A stretch of 64,000 nt of DNA from Diacronema lutheri (taxonomy: Eukaryota > Haptophyta > Pavlovophyceae > Pavlovales > Pavlovaceae). The first letter of the stretch is position 1. Every line of letters starts with the position of its first letter. Both the position numbers and the translations under genes were made by a program. Location: assembly GCA_019448385.1 (NCBI GenBank), contig JAGTXO010000007.1, positions 620,001 through 684,000 of the forward strand, read 5' to 3'. The notes under the pieces are model-generated. The model saw only the letters and a program-made list of their open reading frames with translations, was not told the origin of the DNA and did not search any database. Positions 10,801 to 21,761 of the stretch are shown piece by piece.

Positions 10801-13777
10801 GAGCTGCGCGCCGAGGGCGGCGAGCGACGCGCCGCCGCGGTAGCCGCCACCGCTCGCGGCCGCTCGATCGAGCATCTGGCCGATGACCGCCGGCGCCTTG
10901 AAATGAGAGAAGATGGTGCGTGCGGCGCGCGCGCGATCGGCCGACTGCGCGTCGGCGGCCTCGAGCGCCGACGCGCACGCGCGGATCTCGGTGATCACAC
11001 GCGCGGCCGTGAGGCCGGACGGCCCGCCGATCCCCTCCGTCGCGGCGAGGCGCACCGCGCCCGTCGAGAGCGAAGCATCGGCGAGCGCGTGCAGACGCAC
11101 GTCGTCGGCGTGAATGAGAAGTGTCACGGCCGCGGCCGCGTCGAATAGGTAACGGCGGCTCGAGTGCAGCTCGGCGAGCGTGTCAAGCGCCTCGTCGACG
11201 AGCTCAGTCGACTCGGCTGCGATCGCCGCGAGCAAGTCGCCGCCCAGCGCCACGCGCCACTGCGCCGAGCTCGCCAGCATCTCGCCGACGCGCGCGCGCA
11301 CGCGCGCGCTCGCGCCCTCGCGCGCGCGCGCCGCGAGCGGCGGCGCGCGCCCGGCGGGCGGCACGGCGAGGATGACGGCCTCGGCGAGCAGCTCGCGCGC
11401 GGCGGCGGACGCGGGCGGCTGCGCGCGAGAGACCATCACCAGATCGTAGAAGTATTCGAGCAGTATGCTCAGTTGAAGCTGTAGGCGCGCTGAGCAGAAG
11501 ACTTTGAGCGCGCGCACCGCCTCCGTGTGCGCCGCGTTGGCGAGTCGGTGGATGTGCGCGCGCGCGGCGAGGCGCGGGTGCAGAACGCTCAGTTTGGCGT
11601 TGAGCGGCAGAGGAACAAAGGCGGAGTGCAGAGGCACAGTAGCGCCGCGCAGCAGCTCGGCGAGGCGCGCCTGCACGCCGCTCTCGGTGAGCTCGTCCGG
11701 CGACGAGTCGCGCGCGCCGGGCCCAGCGGTCGCGGCGAAGAAGCGGACCGACGCGAGAGAGCGCACGAGCAATACAACGGCGTGCGCGAGCTCGAGCCGC
11801 TCGGCAAGCCCGTCACCCGCCGCCGGCGTCCGCGCGACACCGCCGCGCAGCGCACCAAAGGCCGCGCCACGCGCCGGCCTGGGCGACGCGCGCGAGGCGC
11901 CGAGGCCGAGGCCGGGCAGGCCGCTCGCCAGCCGCTGCAACCGGCGCGACGGCTCCGCCTTGCCCAGCATGGCGTCATCCGGCACGCGCGCGCGGGCAGC
12001 TGCCGCACGCTCGACGTCGGCCACGTCGGACGCGCGCGGCTCGAGAACGACGCGCGCCTCGACGAGCGCGCCGTCAAGCCAGCGGAGCATGCGTTGCTTG
12101 CTGTGCGCGAGCTCGTGCGTGCCCTCGTCCCCTTTCGCGGCGGCGGCCGCGCTCATGGCCGCGGCCGCGCCCTCGCCGCGCGCCGAGCGCGGCGTGCGCG
12201 CGGCGGCTGCGTGGAGGTCAGACGCGCCCCCCGGCCCTTCCCAGAGGCGCGCGAGCGTGACGAGCGCATCGGCGTTGCGCGAGCACTCGGCGTGCATCAG
12301 AGGGTCGAGGCTGACGGCGTAGCACAGGTCGACCAGCCGGACGCACGTCGCGCGAGCGGCCGCTGGAAACGCGAAGGGCTGCGCGCGTGCAGCGCCGACA
12401 GCTGCGCCGTGTGCCGCCGCGCCGAACGGCGCGCCGCGCGCGGGCGGATCGAGCATTGCGAGGAGCACATCAAGCGGCGCGTGCGCGCGCGCGGCGGCAA
12501 AGCCGTCCTTGTTCCCGCCAATGCACAGCGTGCCGAGCAGGCCGAGCGACGCGTCGTAAAAATCGCACGCGGACAGCAGCGCGTGCAGCGCGCGCCGCTC
12601 GGCGCGTGCGCGGTCGGCGCGCGCCGCGTGCTGCGGCAGCTGCTCGTCGCCCGCATCGCGCGCGAGCGCAAGCGCACGCGCGGCAAAGACATTTCGAAGC
12701 GGCAGCCATGCGCCGCCCTCCACGCCAAGGGCCCCGCTCGCCCCGGCAAAGCCGACGGGCGCAGCGGCACCGTCGGCAGCGCCGTCAACGTCGGCCGCGC
12801 CATCTGTTGCGCCGCCGTCGGCGCCGCCGTCGGCGCGTAGCGCAACCTCCCCGCTCGCGCGCTCGGCAGGCGTCTCGTCCGCTTGATCACCGAGCCCACG
12901 ATGCGCGCCCGCGAGCAGCGCGCGCACCGTGCGCGCGACGGCGTGCGGCATGCACACCTCCGCCTCGCCGCGCGCGCAGCGCAGCGGGAAGAGCGTCGCG
13001 TGCGCGGCGAGCGCGTGCGCAACCCACGACTGGACGGTCGGGACGGCTACCTTGAAGCACACGCAGATCGACTCGAGGAAGTGTACGTGGCGCGCGGAGC
13101 GCAGCTGGCCGGCGGGCCGGACGATCGCGTTGATCGCCGCGTGGTCGAGCCGCGTCGTGAGGAACGCGTTGTCGTCAAACAGCGCGGCGAGCACCTTCTC
13201 CGAGCCCCAGCCGAGGCCGAGCATTGAGATGAGCACCTCGATCAGCGCATCGAACCGGCCTGCCGCCGCGCCCGCCGCGCGCTCGCCCGCCCCCGCGGCG
13301 TGCGCGCCGGCCGCGCCGGCCGCGCCGTGCGCGGCCGCGCGCTCCGCGTCGAGCGTGCGCTGCGCGCACTTTAAAAAGTGGCGCTGGTTGCAATCGTGCT
13401 GCTCAAAGATGAGCGCGAGGAGCGCGCACGCGCTCGTGGCGAGCGCCGAGCCCACGCGGAACACGTCGAGCGCTGCGGCAGACAGCGCCGGTGCGCCGCG
13501 CGCCGAGCCCGCGTGCGCGCTGTCCGCCGGCGTCAGCGCCGCCTCCACCGCCGCCCGCAGCTCGGGCTCGGGCTCCGCCTCAGCCGGCGTGAACAGCTCG
13601 AAGAGCCGCTGCCCGCTGTCCGGCCGCCATCGCTGCTCCTCGGGCAGCGCGAGTTGTAAATCAGCATAGCACGCGAATAAGGTCTGCCAGAGCAGTTCGA
13701 TCAGACCGCCGTCCCTGCACAAGGACTGGCGCGCGTGCACGCCCACCGAGTGCGCGCGCGCGCCGCCGCCTCCGCCT

Positions 13778-13819
<42 letters not shown>

Positions 13820-16212
13820 ACGCCAACGCCCCCGCCACCACTGCGCTGCGCGCGCGCGCCGAGCGCGCCGCGCGCCGCGCGCGCGTACGTTGCGTCTCCG
13901 ACGGCCACATGCACGTCCGGATCAAAGCCCGCGCCCGGACCGTGCGCGCTAGCGCCAAGGTGGCCGCCCGTGCCGACCACAGTGCCCGCGCCACCACCCA
14001 CATCGCCCAACACAAACGCGCCGAGTGCGTCGAGTGCACCGAGGACGTCGTCCAGCATGGCGTCGCTCAGCGGCGCGCCGGAGCGTGCGCCGCATGCCTC
14101 GCTCTCAACGAGCGCCACGTCGCGCGCGCCCGCGCGCGCGCGGGCACTGGCCTCGGAGAACATCTCGTCGCCGACCGCTTCAGCACCACCCGTCGAGCGA
14201 ACAGCAGCGTCGCGCCGCGCCCGCCCGCTGCGTACACTGGACGGTCCCCTGCCGATCGCGTCGGCGCGCCCACCCGCAGCCGCGCGCGCACCGCTTGCCC
14301 CCGCCGCGCGCGCCGCGCCATCCGGCGCGCCGCCCTCGGCGCGCGCTACGCCGTCCGCGCGGCTGTCGGCCGGCGGCGCACGCAGCGCGCCGGCGGCGAG
14401 CGGGCCGCTGACGAGCCCCTCGAGCCTTCTGCGCAGCTCGAGCACGCGCAGCGCCATCGCGCGCGCACCGTGCGGCGCGGGGATCAGCTCGAAGGCATCC
14501 TCCTCCTCGCGCTCAGCGCTGCTGCAGAGCCGCAGCACGTGCGCCACGCCTTGCGCGGACAGCGCCGCAGCCGCGAGGCCGCCGCCGCCCGCAGGCGCTG
14601 CGCTCGCCGCCGTCGCCGCCGCCGCCGCCGCGGCCATCGCGTCGGCCGCATCGTCGGCCGCGTCGGCCTGGGCGAGCGCGCTGTGGGAGCTTGGCGCGCT
14701 CGACCCAGCGCGCAGAGCGTGGGCGTTCGCCTCGACACGAGCCATGTCCACGTGCAGCCAGCGCGGCGCATACGCGTCCGCGCTCGCGAGCGCGGCGCAC
14801 GCCCGAACGGGCACCGTCTCCGACGCTTGCGACGACACTTGCTCGAGCACGAAGAGCGTGCCGAGCGCGTCGGCTGCGTCCGGTTCGTCGCGCCACGGCG
14901 CGGCGCCAGCGCGTGGCGCCTTTCGCGCGTCGTCCGCGCGCGCCGTCGGCCCGTCGTCGGGCGCGTCGGCGTCGCCCGTCAGCCGCGCGCAGTCGAGCGC
15001 CGATCGTCCGCCGACCACGCTGCTCGCGGGCAGCCTTGCGAGGGCAACGCGCGCCACGGCCCCGCGCGCGCTCGCGTGGCTGCTGATGCCCTCCGCGCCG
15101 CCTTCGCGCGCGCCGTCACGGGCCGGCAGCGTGCCCGGCGGCGCTGGCTGGTGCGGCCGTTGCGGCTGCCGCTGCTGCGGCGGCTGCTGCTGTGGCGGCA
15201 ACTGCAGCTGCGGCGGCGGCGGGAGCGCGAGGTATGCGCCCGTGAGCAGGTGGCGAAAGCGAACCCGCGTCGAGTGCCACAGGACTGCGCCCCCGTCCGT
15301 TGCACCTGCGAGCTCGACCTCCCAAAGCGCCTTCCACGACGGCTTGGTCTTGGGCGCCTTGGCGGAGGAGCGCAACATTACGCTGTTTTCGCCGAACAAC
15401 GCCTGACCCTCGCCGCCCTCGCGACGCCCGCCCGCGTCCTCGTGTGCGCGCGCGCCACGCGCCGCGGCCTCGGCGCCGACCGCACGCACGTCGCTCGTCG
15501 CCTTCACTCGCACAAAGCCTTCGGCTTGCCGATGGTAGAGCATGACGACGTCGCCGGCGCGCACGCCGGCAAGGGCGGCGGGCAGCTGTGCGGCGAAGCG
15601 CAGCACCCGCCAGCCGGTCGTGCGGAGCGAAAAGTTCGCCTCGCGCGCGCCGGCCGCGGGCGGTGGCGGCGACGACAACGCGGCGGCGGCCGCCGGCTCG
15701 GCGACGGATGCGTGCAGGTGCTGCAGCGATTGCACGCTGGTGAGCGTAAGCCGGTCGCTCACGTACACCCTCTCGCCCTCGGCGCGCACGCGGTACTGCG
15801 CGCTCAGCCGGAAGAGGAGGTGCGACGGCAGGTCACGCCGCGGGCCGGCGCCGAGCGTCGCCGCCGTCGTCCCTAGCTCGCGCGAGCGCGCGCCGCGCGC
15901 GGAGAATGCGGAGATGTAGAGGCCGGTCGAGACGGAGCGCAGGCTGACGACAGAGCCGTATGTGATCGGCGCGCCGCGCTCAGCCGACGGCAAGAGCACC
16001 TGGAAGCAGCAGCGATCAAAGAAGCCGCCGACGGAGTCGAGCGCCGCCTGCTCGGCGCTGAGCACGCAGAGCGTCAGCTCGTGCGCGGGCTCGGCGAAGG
16101 CGCGCAGCGCAAGGATCTCGCCGCCCGACGCGCCGCCCGACGCGTCCAGGTAGACTACGTCCCCCGACTGGAGCGTCGGAAGCTCGTGCTCAAATTGTGC
16201 GCCAACCGCCAT
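4857..16212 (-). CDS. IP3-receptor-type intracellular calcium-release channel
   Basis: Three exons, 16212..10303, 10203..5786 and 5679..4857, keep frame and give about 3,716 aa, against about 2,700 for animal IP3R and 5,000 for RyR. In order: an N-terminal beta-trefoil/MIR region (GDVVMLYH, KALWEVEL, RFRHLLTGAYLAL), RIH-type helical domains, an RIH-associated segment (LLCEGVNLPVQRYLQDQ), membrane helices near residues 3320-3460, and a pore module ending TCFVCGLDRD...EEHNMWHY, the IP3R/RyR zinc-finger signature. Long Ala/Gly/Pro insertions account for the extra length. The filter reads IWVFGD where animal channels have GGGVGD, and the IP3-contact motifs look altered. The start at 16212 is chosen because the beta-trefoil begins there and the frame upstream overlaps the divergent transporter gene. 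It should release Ca2+ from an internal store. The introns are 99 and 106 bp with GTGCG donors. Confidence 0.93.
8400..8490 (-). repeat. 15-bp tandem repeat coding APTAA units in the channel
   Basis: A short coding minisatellite encodes repeated APTAA units and is followed in the protein by a poly-Gly run. It sits in a loop between RIH-type regions, where length change is probably tolerated. Confidence 0.75.
9475..9656 (-). repeat. About 30-bp coding minisatellite (AGLAESGGAA / AGLAEAVAE units)
   Basis: About seven units of two related types lie in frame in the channel's central region and encode AGLAESGGAA-like and AGLAEAVAE-like decapeptides. The units are nearly identical, which implies recent expansion. 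It would be a good length-polymorphism marker between strains. Confidence 0.85.
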
Positions 16213-16224
16213 AGCACGCACGCC
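16213..16224. promoter_or_regulatory. 12-bp gap between two divergent start codons
   Basis: The channel start (16212, minus) and the first in-frame ATG of the metal transporter (16225, plus) are separated by 12 bp, or 48 bp if the transporter starts at 16261. Each 5' leader and promoter must therefore overlap the other gene's coding sequence. Confidence 0.6.
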
Positions 16225-18025
16225 ATGGAACGTCCGAAAAAAGGTTTGCCGCGGCGGGCCATGGCGGCGGCGCGCATCTCGCGGCTGGGCGGCCGACGAG
16301 CATTCTGCGCGCAAGCGGCGGGGTGGCGCCCGCCGGCGCGCGTGCTCGACGCGCTGCGCTGGAGCAATACGCTCGGCACCATCGACCAGCGGCTCGCCAG
16401 CGAGAGCGAGACTGTCGCCTTCTGGCGCGACGCGCAGACGGTCACGCAGCACGAGGCGCGAACGCTCTACCTGCTGCGCACGGTCGACCTGGCACCGCTG
16501 CCGTTCCTGCTCAAGGTGGGCGCGCATTCGCACACGGTCGATCCGACCGAGGCGCACATGATCCCGCTCTACTTCCGCCTTGACGTGCTGCGCGTCGCGG
16601 CCGCGCGCTGGGGCTCGATGGAGACGATCGCGAAAAAGGTGCAGCACCGCGAGATCGTGCGCACGCGGCGGCTCGCGCGGCGGCAGCAGCTCTTCATCGG
16701 CACTCGGCTCAAGCGCGACAACAGCCAGTCGCGCAGCGCCGCCGCCTCTTCCGCGCCCGTCGGGCAGCAGGCCGTCTACGCGGCGCTCGTCGTGAACGCG
16801 CTCATCGCCGCCGGCAAGGCAGCCGCGTATTACTACACGGGCTCGGGCGCCATGTTCGCTGAGACGGTGCACTCGTGCGCCGATTTCTTCAACCAGGTGT
16901 GCGCGCGTACCGCGCCGCGCGCCGCGCGCACCCGTGGCGTGCCCACGCGCGCGCGCGGCGCGCCCGCACACCGGCGCGCCGTGCCGCGCGCCGCGCGCCG
17001 CGCGCTTCGCAGGCCCTGCTCGCGATCGGCCTGAGCCGCTCGCTGCAAAAGGCGGACCAGAAGCATCCGTACGGCTACGCAAATGAGCAGTACGTCTGGT
17101 CGATGATCTCGGGCGTCGGCGTCTTCTTCCTCGGCTGCGGCATGACGACATATCACGCGTGCCATGCACTCATCTCGCCCGAGCCGCTCGCAAACGTCGG
17201 GCTCGGGATGGGCACGCTCGCGATCGCCGGGCTGCTCGAGGGGTACTCGATGCTCGTCGCGCTGCACGAGATCCGGCGCGAGGCCGCAAAGTCCGGCGTC
17301 AAGACGCTCGACTACATCCGCGACTCGGCCGATCCGCTCAACGTCGGCGTCTTTCTCGAGGACGCGGCCGCCGTCGTCGGCGTCGGCGTCGCGATGACGG
17401 CGCTCGGGCTCTCGCACGTGACGGGCAACCCGGCATGGGACGCGGCCGGCTCGCTCCTCATCGGCGGCATGCTCGGCGGTGTCGCAGCGATGATCGTCTC
17501 GAAGAACCGAGAGATCTTGCTCGGCCAGTCGCTCGCCCCCGCGCGCACGCATCTCGTCCTTGATGTGCTGCGCGCTGACTCGGCGGTGCTCTCGCTGCAC
17601 GACGTGAAGAGCGTGATGGTCTCGCCCGGCGTCGCGCGCTTCAAGGCCGAGGTCCACTTCAACTCCGTCGCCATCGCGGACCGCTACCTTGGTCCGCGCG
17701 CCGCCGGCCGCCGCCACGCCATGCGGCCGATGTCAGGCTGCGCGCCGATTACCGCCTCGCGGCGCGGCGCGCATGCCCGCGCCCTCACGTCCCCGCGCGC
17801 GCGCCGGTCCACACCGCGCGCCGGTTGCCTACAGATATGCACGACAACGCCTCCGCGCTGCGCGAGAGCATACGCGCCGCCGAGTCGGACGCGGACGCGC
17901 GCCGCATCGCGCGCAGGCTGTCGCAACACCTCTACCTCATGCTGGGGCTAGAAGTGGACCGGCTCGAGGCCGTCATACGCAGCAAATGTCCCGAGTTCAA
18001 ATACATCGACCTCGAGCCCTTGTAG
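16225..18025 (+). CDS. SLC30A9: SLC30A9 (ZnT9)-type cation efflux transporter
   Basis: Three exons (16225..16896, 17013..17691, 17835..18025) join in frame and give about 513 aa. The Arg/Ala-rich start (MERPKKGLPRRAMAAARISR) looks like a mitochondrial targeting sequence, and a second ATG lies at 16261. The membrane part has AETVHSCADFFNQ with the metal-binding HxxxD, then SLQKADQKHPYGYANEQYVW, typical of the ZnT9 subgroup, and a later EDAAAVVG segment. Human SLC30A9 is a mitochondrial zinc exporter; the same role is inferred here. Introns are 116 bp (GTGTGCG donor) and 143 bp (GTCCGCG donor). The stop is followed within 70 bp by LINE-derived repeat. Confidence 0.92.
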
Positions 18026-18093
18026 CATGGCTGAGTCAGCGTCGTTCGTCATGACGCGCAGCTGGTGCAGGGTCGTGACGAACGAAAGCGCAG
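18026..18093 (+). repeat. Imperfect hairpin between transporter stop and LINE tail
   Basis: CGTTCGTCATGAC (about 18044-18056) pairs with GTCGTGACGAACG (about 18072-18084) with one mismatch, close after the transporter stop. It may shape the 3' end or be part of the mobile repeat. Confidence 0.45.
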
Positions 18094-18742
18094 TCGACTG
18101 CGCCGGCACCGCGAACAACGTACTTTTCGCCCCGGTCGGTGGGTTTGGAGGTGGCGGGGCGCGCGCGCACGGCCGCACGAGCGACGGCGGCGTGGCCTTC
18201 TCTACGACGAAATCTTCGCTTGCGACGGCTGCGCCCTCGCGCTCTGCTGGCCGCGCTCCGCGCGCCCCGCCGCCCCTGCCCATCGACTGCGCCGGCACCG
18301 CGAACAACGTACTTTTCGCCCCGGTCGGTGGGTTTGGGGGTGGCGGGGCGCGCGTGCGCGGCCACGCGGCCAGCATCGCGGCGCTTGCCACGCTGGCGGC
18401 GGGTGGCGGTGCGCTTCGCGGCGGCGGCAGGGGGCTGCGACGCGGCGGGGAGGGCGGCGGCTCGCTGGCGGCGGGCGTCGCGCTCTGCAGCGGCGGCGGG
18501 CGGCTTGGCGACGTGGCAGGCGGCGGCTCGGGGGTGGCGGTCGTCGCCGACGATCTTCGGGCCTCGGCGTGCGCGTGCGCGTCGGCCGGTGGTGTGATTG
18601 ACGGCGGCCACCGGTGCGGCGGCGCGCGGGCGGCGGCGCGCGGTGGCTAGGCGCGTGTGGGCCTTTGGGCCTGCTCCGCCTGGCGCCTCGCTGCGCACTT
18701 CCTGACCCCATCTGTTGACCCGTCGGAAAGCGTCGTTAGTAT
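18094..18742 (+). mobile_element. LINE 3' fragment (copy A)
   Basis: The segment from 18283 to 18742 is about 98% identical by eye to the reverse complement of 31777-32248. It ends in the shared tail GACCCGTCGGAAAGCGTCGT, then TAGTATA. An ORF tail precedes GGCTAGGCG, as in the larger LINE copy at 39.6-41.4 kb. The first about 60 bp of the unit is present twice (from 18094 and from 18283), so this copy is a compound or internally rearranged insertion. No target duplication could be found. It lies between the transporter and the next gene's start. Confidence 0.75.
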
Positions 18743-18872
18743 ATTTGTCAGGACTCGGCCATGACTTCCGGATTTTTCGCCTACCTTTCCAACTTTCCGT
18801 GTGGGAGCACACGAGGAGGCAGGCCGTCGAGGCCAAACTTGGGTTGGGCAGCTCGGGGATCAGCGCTTTGCG

Positions 18873-21156
18873 ATGGAGCACGCCATCGCCGCGCTGGACA
18901 TGCTCCGGCGCGGTTCAGGGGCAGCGGCCACGAGCGCTCCCGCGCAGTACGGCGACTCGTCGACCACCGACGAGGTGGACGCCCGCACCGGGCGCAGTGC
19001 GGTGCGTACAGACGAGCAGCACGGCGCGGGCGCATCCTGGGGTCGCGTATCGGACGAATCGTTGCACCTGCGCGGCTCGGCCGCGTCCGCTCTCGCAGAT
19101 TTGAGCACCGACGCGCAGCCGACTGGCTCGGCGCGATACGACGGCGCGGCGCTCTCGGCATGGCCACCGCACGGCTGCGCGGCTTTCGGATGCGTCCGCG
19201 GCTCTGCGTGCGGCGCCGTCGCCTCGGCGCACGGCGCGCGCTCCGCGCGGGTCTCCGGCCAGAACGCTTTTGCACAGCGCGGCCTGATGCTGCACATCGT
19301 CGAGCACACCGTGCATCGGATCGACCACGTGCAGGCGACGCCGTCGGTGCGTCGCGTGCCGCGCCACCGCCGCGCCGCTCGTCGCGACGCCGCACGCGCG
19401 CACAGATGCCCCGCGCCCACCGTCGAGCGCGCGCCACATCGCCTCGCAACCCACGCACGCGCGCGCACTGCCCGCCCGCCCGCCCGCCCGCCCGCCCGAC
19501 GCTGCGCAGGTCGACCTACGGCGATCGACGCACGCCGAGATTGAATCCGTGCGTTCCGACCCGTCCGCCGGCAGCTCGGAGCACGTCGAGATGGTCGTGT
19601 CGAACCTGCGGCTGTTCACGCTCGCGGTCGCGCTCATCGGCGTAGACGGCGAGCGCGTCACCGCGCTGCCCGACGGGCGAGAACTTCTGATGCGCGCTGA
19701 GCTTATCTACGAAAACGGACTGCCGGTGCGCGGCTCGTCCAGGGCGGCGGGCGGGCGCGCGTACCCCATATCGCGCGCAGCGAACGGCCGCGGCCGCCAC
19801 GCGGCTCTAAGCGCGCGCGTTTTGGACGCGAGGCCGGGCGCGCCCACGTCGCCGCGCTCCGCCTGCCGTGAGGCGCGTGGGCGCGGTGCGCGTCGCCGCC
19901 GCAATTTGGCCGTGCAATGGCACCCGCGCGCCCCTCATCCTCGCGGCGCTGACCCCTTCTCGCGCTCCCAACATTGCCCCTTGTCCCTGCCTGTCCGCCT
20001 CCCCTCCTCCCCCTTTCCCCAACCCCCCCCCTCCGCCCGCTCGCCCTCCACCCGGTGCGCGCGCGTCGTCCAATCGCGACCGCCTACCGTTACAGGTCGA
20101 TCCGCTCGGCGCACAGGAGCCACCGCTTGTGGGCAAGACGGAGCTGCCGGCCGTGCATGGGCAGGTGCGGCGTCTTGCTGCGTGTGCTCCTTGCCATAGC
20201 CCATTCTGCCCATCTCCACAGCAACGCCCTTCTCACCACGCGCTCGGCGTCGGGCGCGCCTGGCCTGCACGCGCGCGGGCGCCTCACGCGCGCAGGCGAA
20301 CTTTCGGTTACGGATCACGTCACTCTCGTCACACCGTGACAGGCAGCGCTTCCGCGTGCGCGTGACGGCCGTCGACGCGCGCACGAGCGCGCCCGAGCCC
20401 GGCCTCTCCGCTGTGACCAAGCCGATGAAGTGCGTCACCAAGCTGGCGACGACGCGCGCGTCGCTCGGCGGCGCGGGCGCAGGCGCGGGCGTGGGCGCGG
20501 ACGGCGTCGACATCGCGGCCATGCCGGCTGGCGCGGAGGCGAACGGCGCGCTCGGCATGCATGGGCGCGCGGGCGCCAATTCGCGCGAGGCGCCGCTTTC
20601 GCCCTTGTCGCCCGCCCAAGGCGCGCAGGCGTGCAGCCAGCAGCCGTGCGGGGACGACGCCGTGTTGCCCGTTCGGGCCAAGCGCGGCTCGGCGGCGAGC
20701 GCGATGGACGACGACCAGCCGCGCGTCAAGCGTGGCTCGACCGCGATGGAGCCGGCCGAGCAGCAGCAGCTGCTGTTGCTGCAGCACCATCATCAGCATG
20801 GCGAGCAGGGGAATGAGCTCGACGCGATACAGCAGGCGATGGCGACGGCGAAACGGATCTACGGGATGGGAGCAGCGTTCGGCGGCGCGACGGCGGGCGA
20901 CTCAGCGCACCACTCGGAGGACGAGGGCGCCGGCGCGGTGGAGAGGAGGCCCGCCGCCGGCGCCGCCGGCGCCGCGCCGGCCGCTGCGGGCTGCGGCCCG
21001 ATCGCGCAGAACTCGTGGCTGCGCGACATGCGCGAGGTGCACGCGCAGATCGAGGCGGAGATCGCGGCGCTTAAGCAGACGGTCGTGTCCGTCACGAGCG
21101 CGGCGGTGCACGGCGCTGGCGCGGCCGTCAGGGCGCGCGCGGGCTCACACCCGTGA
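18873..21156 (+). CDS. Unrecognised protein with beta-rich core and Q/H-rich C-terminal half
   Basis: Four exons (18873..19346, 19510..19725, 20096..20164, 20347..21156) join in phase 0 throughout and give about 522 aa; donors are GTGCGTC, GTGCGCG and GTGCGGC. The core spans exons 2-4 (SNLRLFTLAVALIG, LIYENGLPV, RFRVRVTAV, VTKPMKCVTKL) and reads like a beta-sandwich whose last strand is SKPxxVxSK-like, as in some p53/Rel-type DNA-binding folds. That is only a weak hint. The C-terminal half holds a basic, NLS-like patch (VRAKRGS, PRVKRGS), a Q/L/H run (QQQLLLLQHHHQH) and a terminal coiled-coil helix. It may be nuclear. The start is the first ATG in a frame opened after the LINE fragment. Confidence 0.7.
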
Positions 21157-21305
21157 GCGCGCAAGCCGCAGGCGCGCGCACGACGCGCTCGCGCGCCGTG
21201 CACGCAGCGCTCGCGCCCGTGGCACGGGCGGCGCACAGCAAAACGTTGAGCCGCTGGAGGTCAGTCTCGGCGGGCAGTGCACACCGAGTCATGCGGTGAC
21301 GGACC

Positions 21306-21737
21306 TCACCATGGGAGCAGGTCGGGCATGTCATCGCCGCCGCCCGTGAATGCGATGACCGCGTCCTCAGCCCGCGCACCCGCCGATGTGGCGGGAGCGC
21401 AGCAGGCGGGCGACGCGGCGAGGTCTCGCGGATCGTCGACGCTATCGCGCACAAAATTGTCGCTCTGTAGGCTTTCGAACCCGTCAAGCAAGTCGCGTAC
21501 GACCCCGTCCGCCAGCGGCTCCTCGTCCGCCACCGTCCGAATCTCGCGCTGCTCGGCCGGCTTGCTCAGCGGGTCGGCGGGCCCGCTGGCGCCGTCGCCA
21601 TCGTCTGCGATCGCGGCGAGCACGTCGATGAGGCCAGGCTCTGCGCTCGGCGGCAGTTTGAGCAACCGCCGGAAGCTCTCGTACGTGTGCGGAGCGTCCG
21701 GCTCCCATCGCGCTGCCTCTATCCGATCGCCCGCCAT
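21306..21737 (-). CDS. Small acidic hypothetical protein (143 aa)
   Basis: ATG at 21737 gives 143 aa with ordinary composition (YESFRRLLKLPPSAEPGLID, then an acidic C-terminal part), unlike the Arg/Ala shadow frames around it. It lies head to head with RPC5, 24 bp between starts. No family is recognised. The longer antisense frame upstream of 21737 overlaps RPC5 and is rejected as coding. The opposite frames in 21306-21737 have no better candidate. Confidence 0.55.
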   Translation of the reverse strand: MAGDRIEAARWEPDAPHTYESFRRLLKLPPSAEPGLIDVLAAIADDGDGASGPADPLSKPAEQREIRTVADEEPLADGVVRDLLDGFESLQSDNFVRDSVDDPRDLAASPACCAPATSAGARAEDAVIAFTGGGDDMPDLLPW

Positions 21738-21761
21738 CGCTCTTTCAAGGCGTGCGTGGCG

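Noticed and set aside
16213-17169. Upstream extension of the channel frame beyond ATG 16212
   Set aside because: It overlaps exon 1 and intron 1 of the divergent metal transporter and has Arg/Gly shadow composition; the beta-trefoil begins right after 16212.
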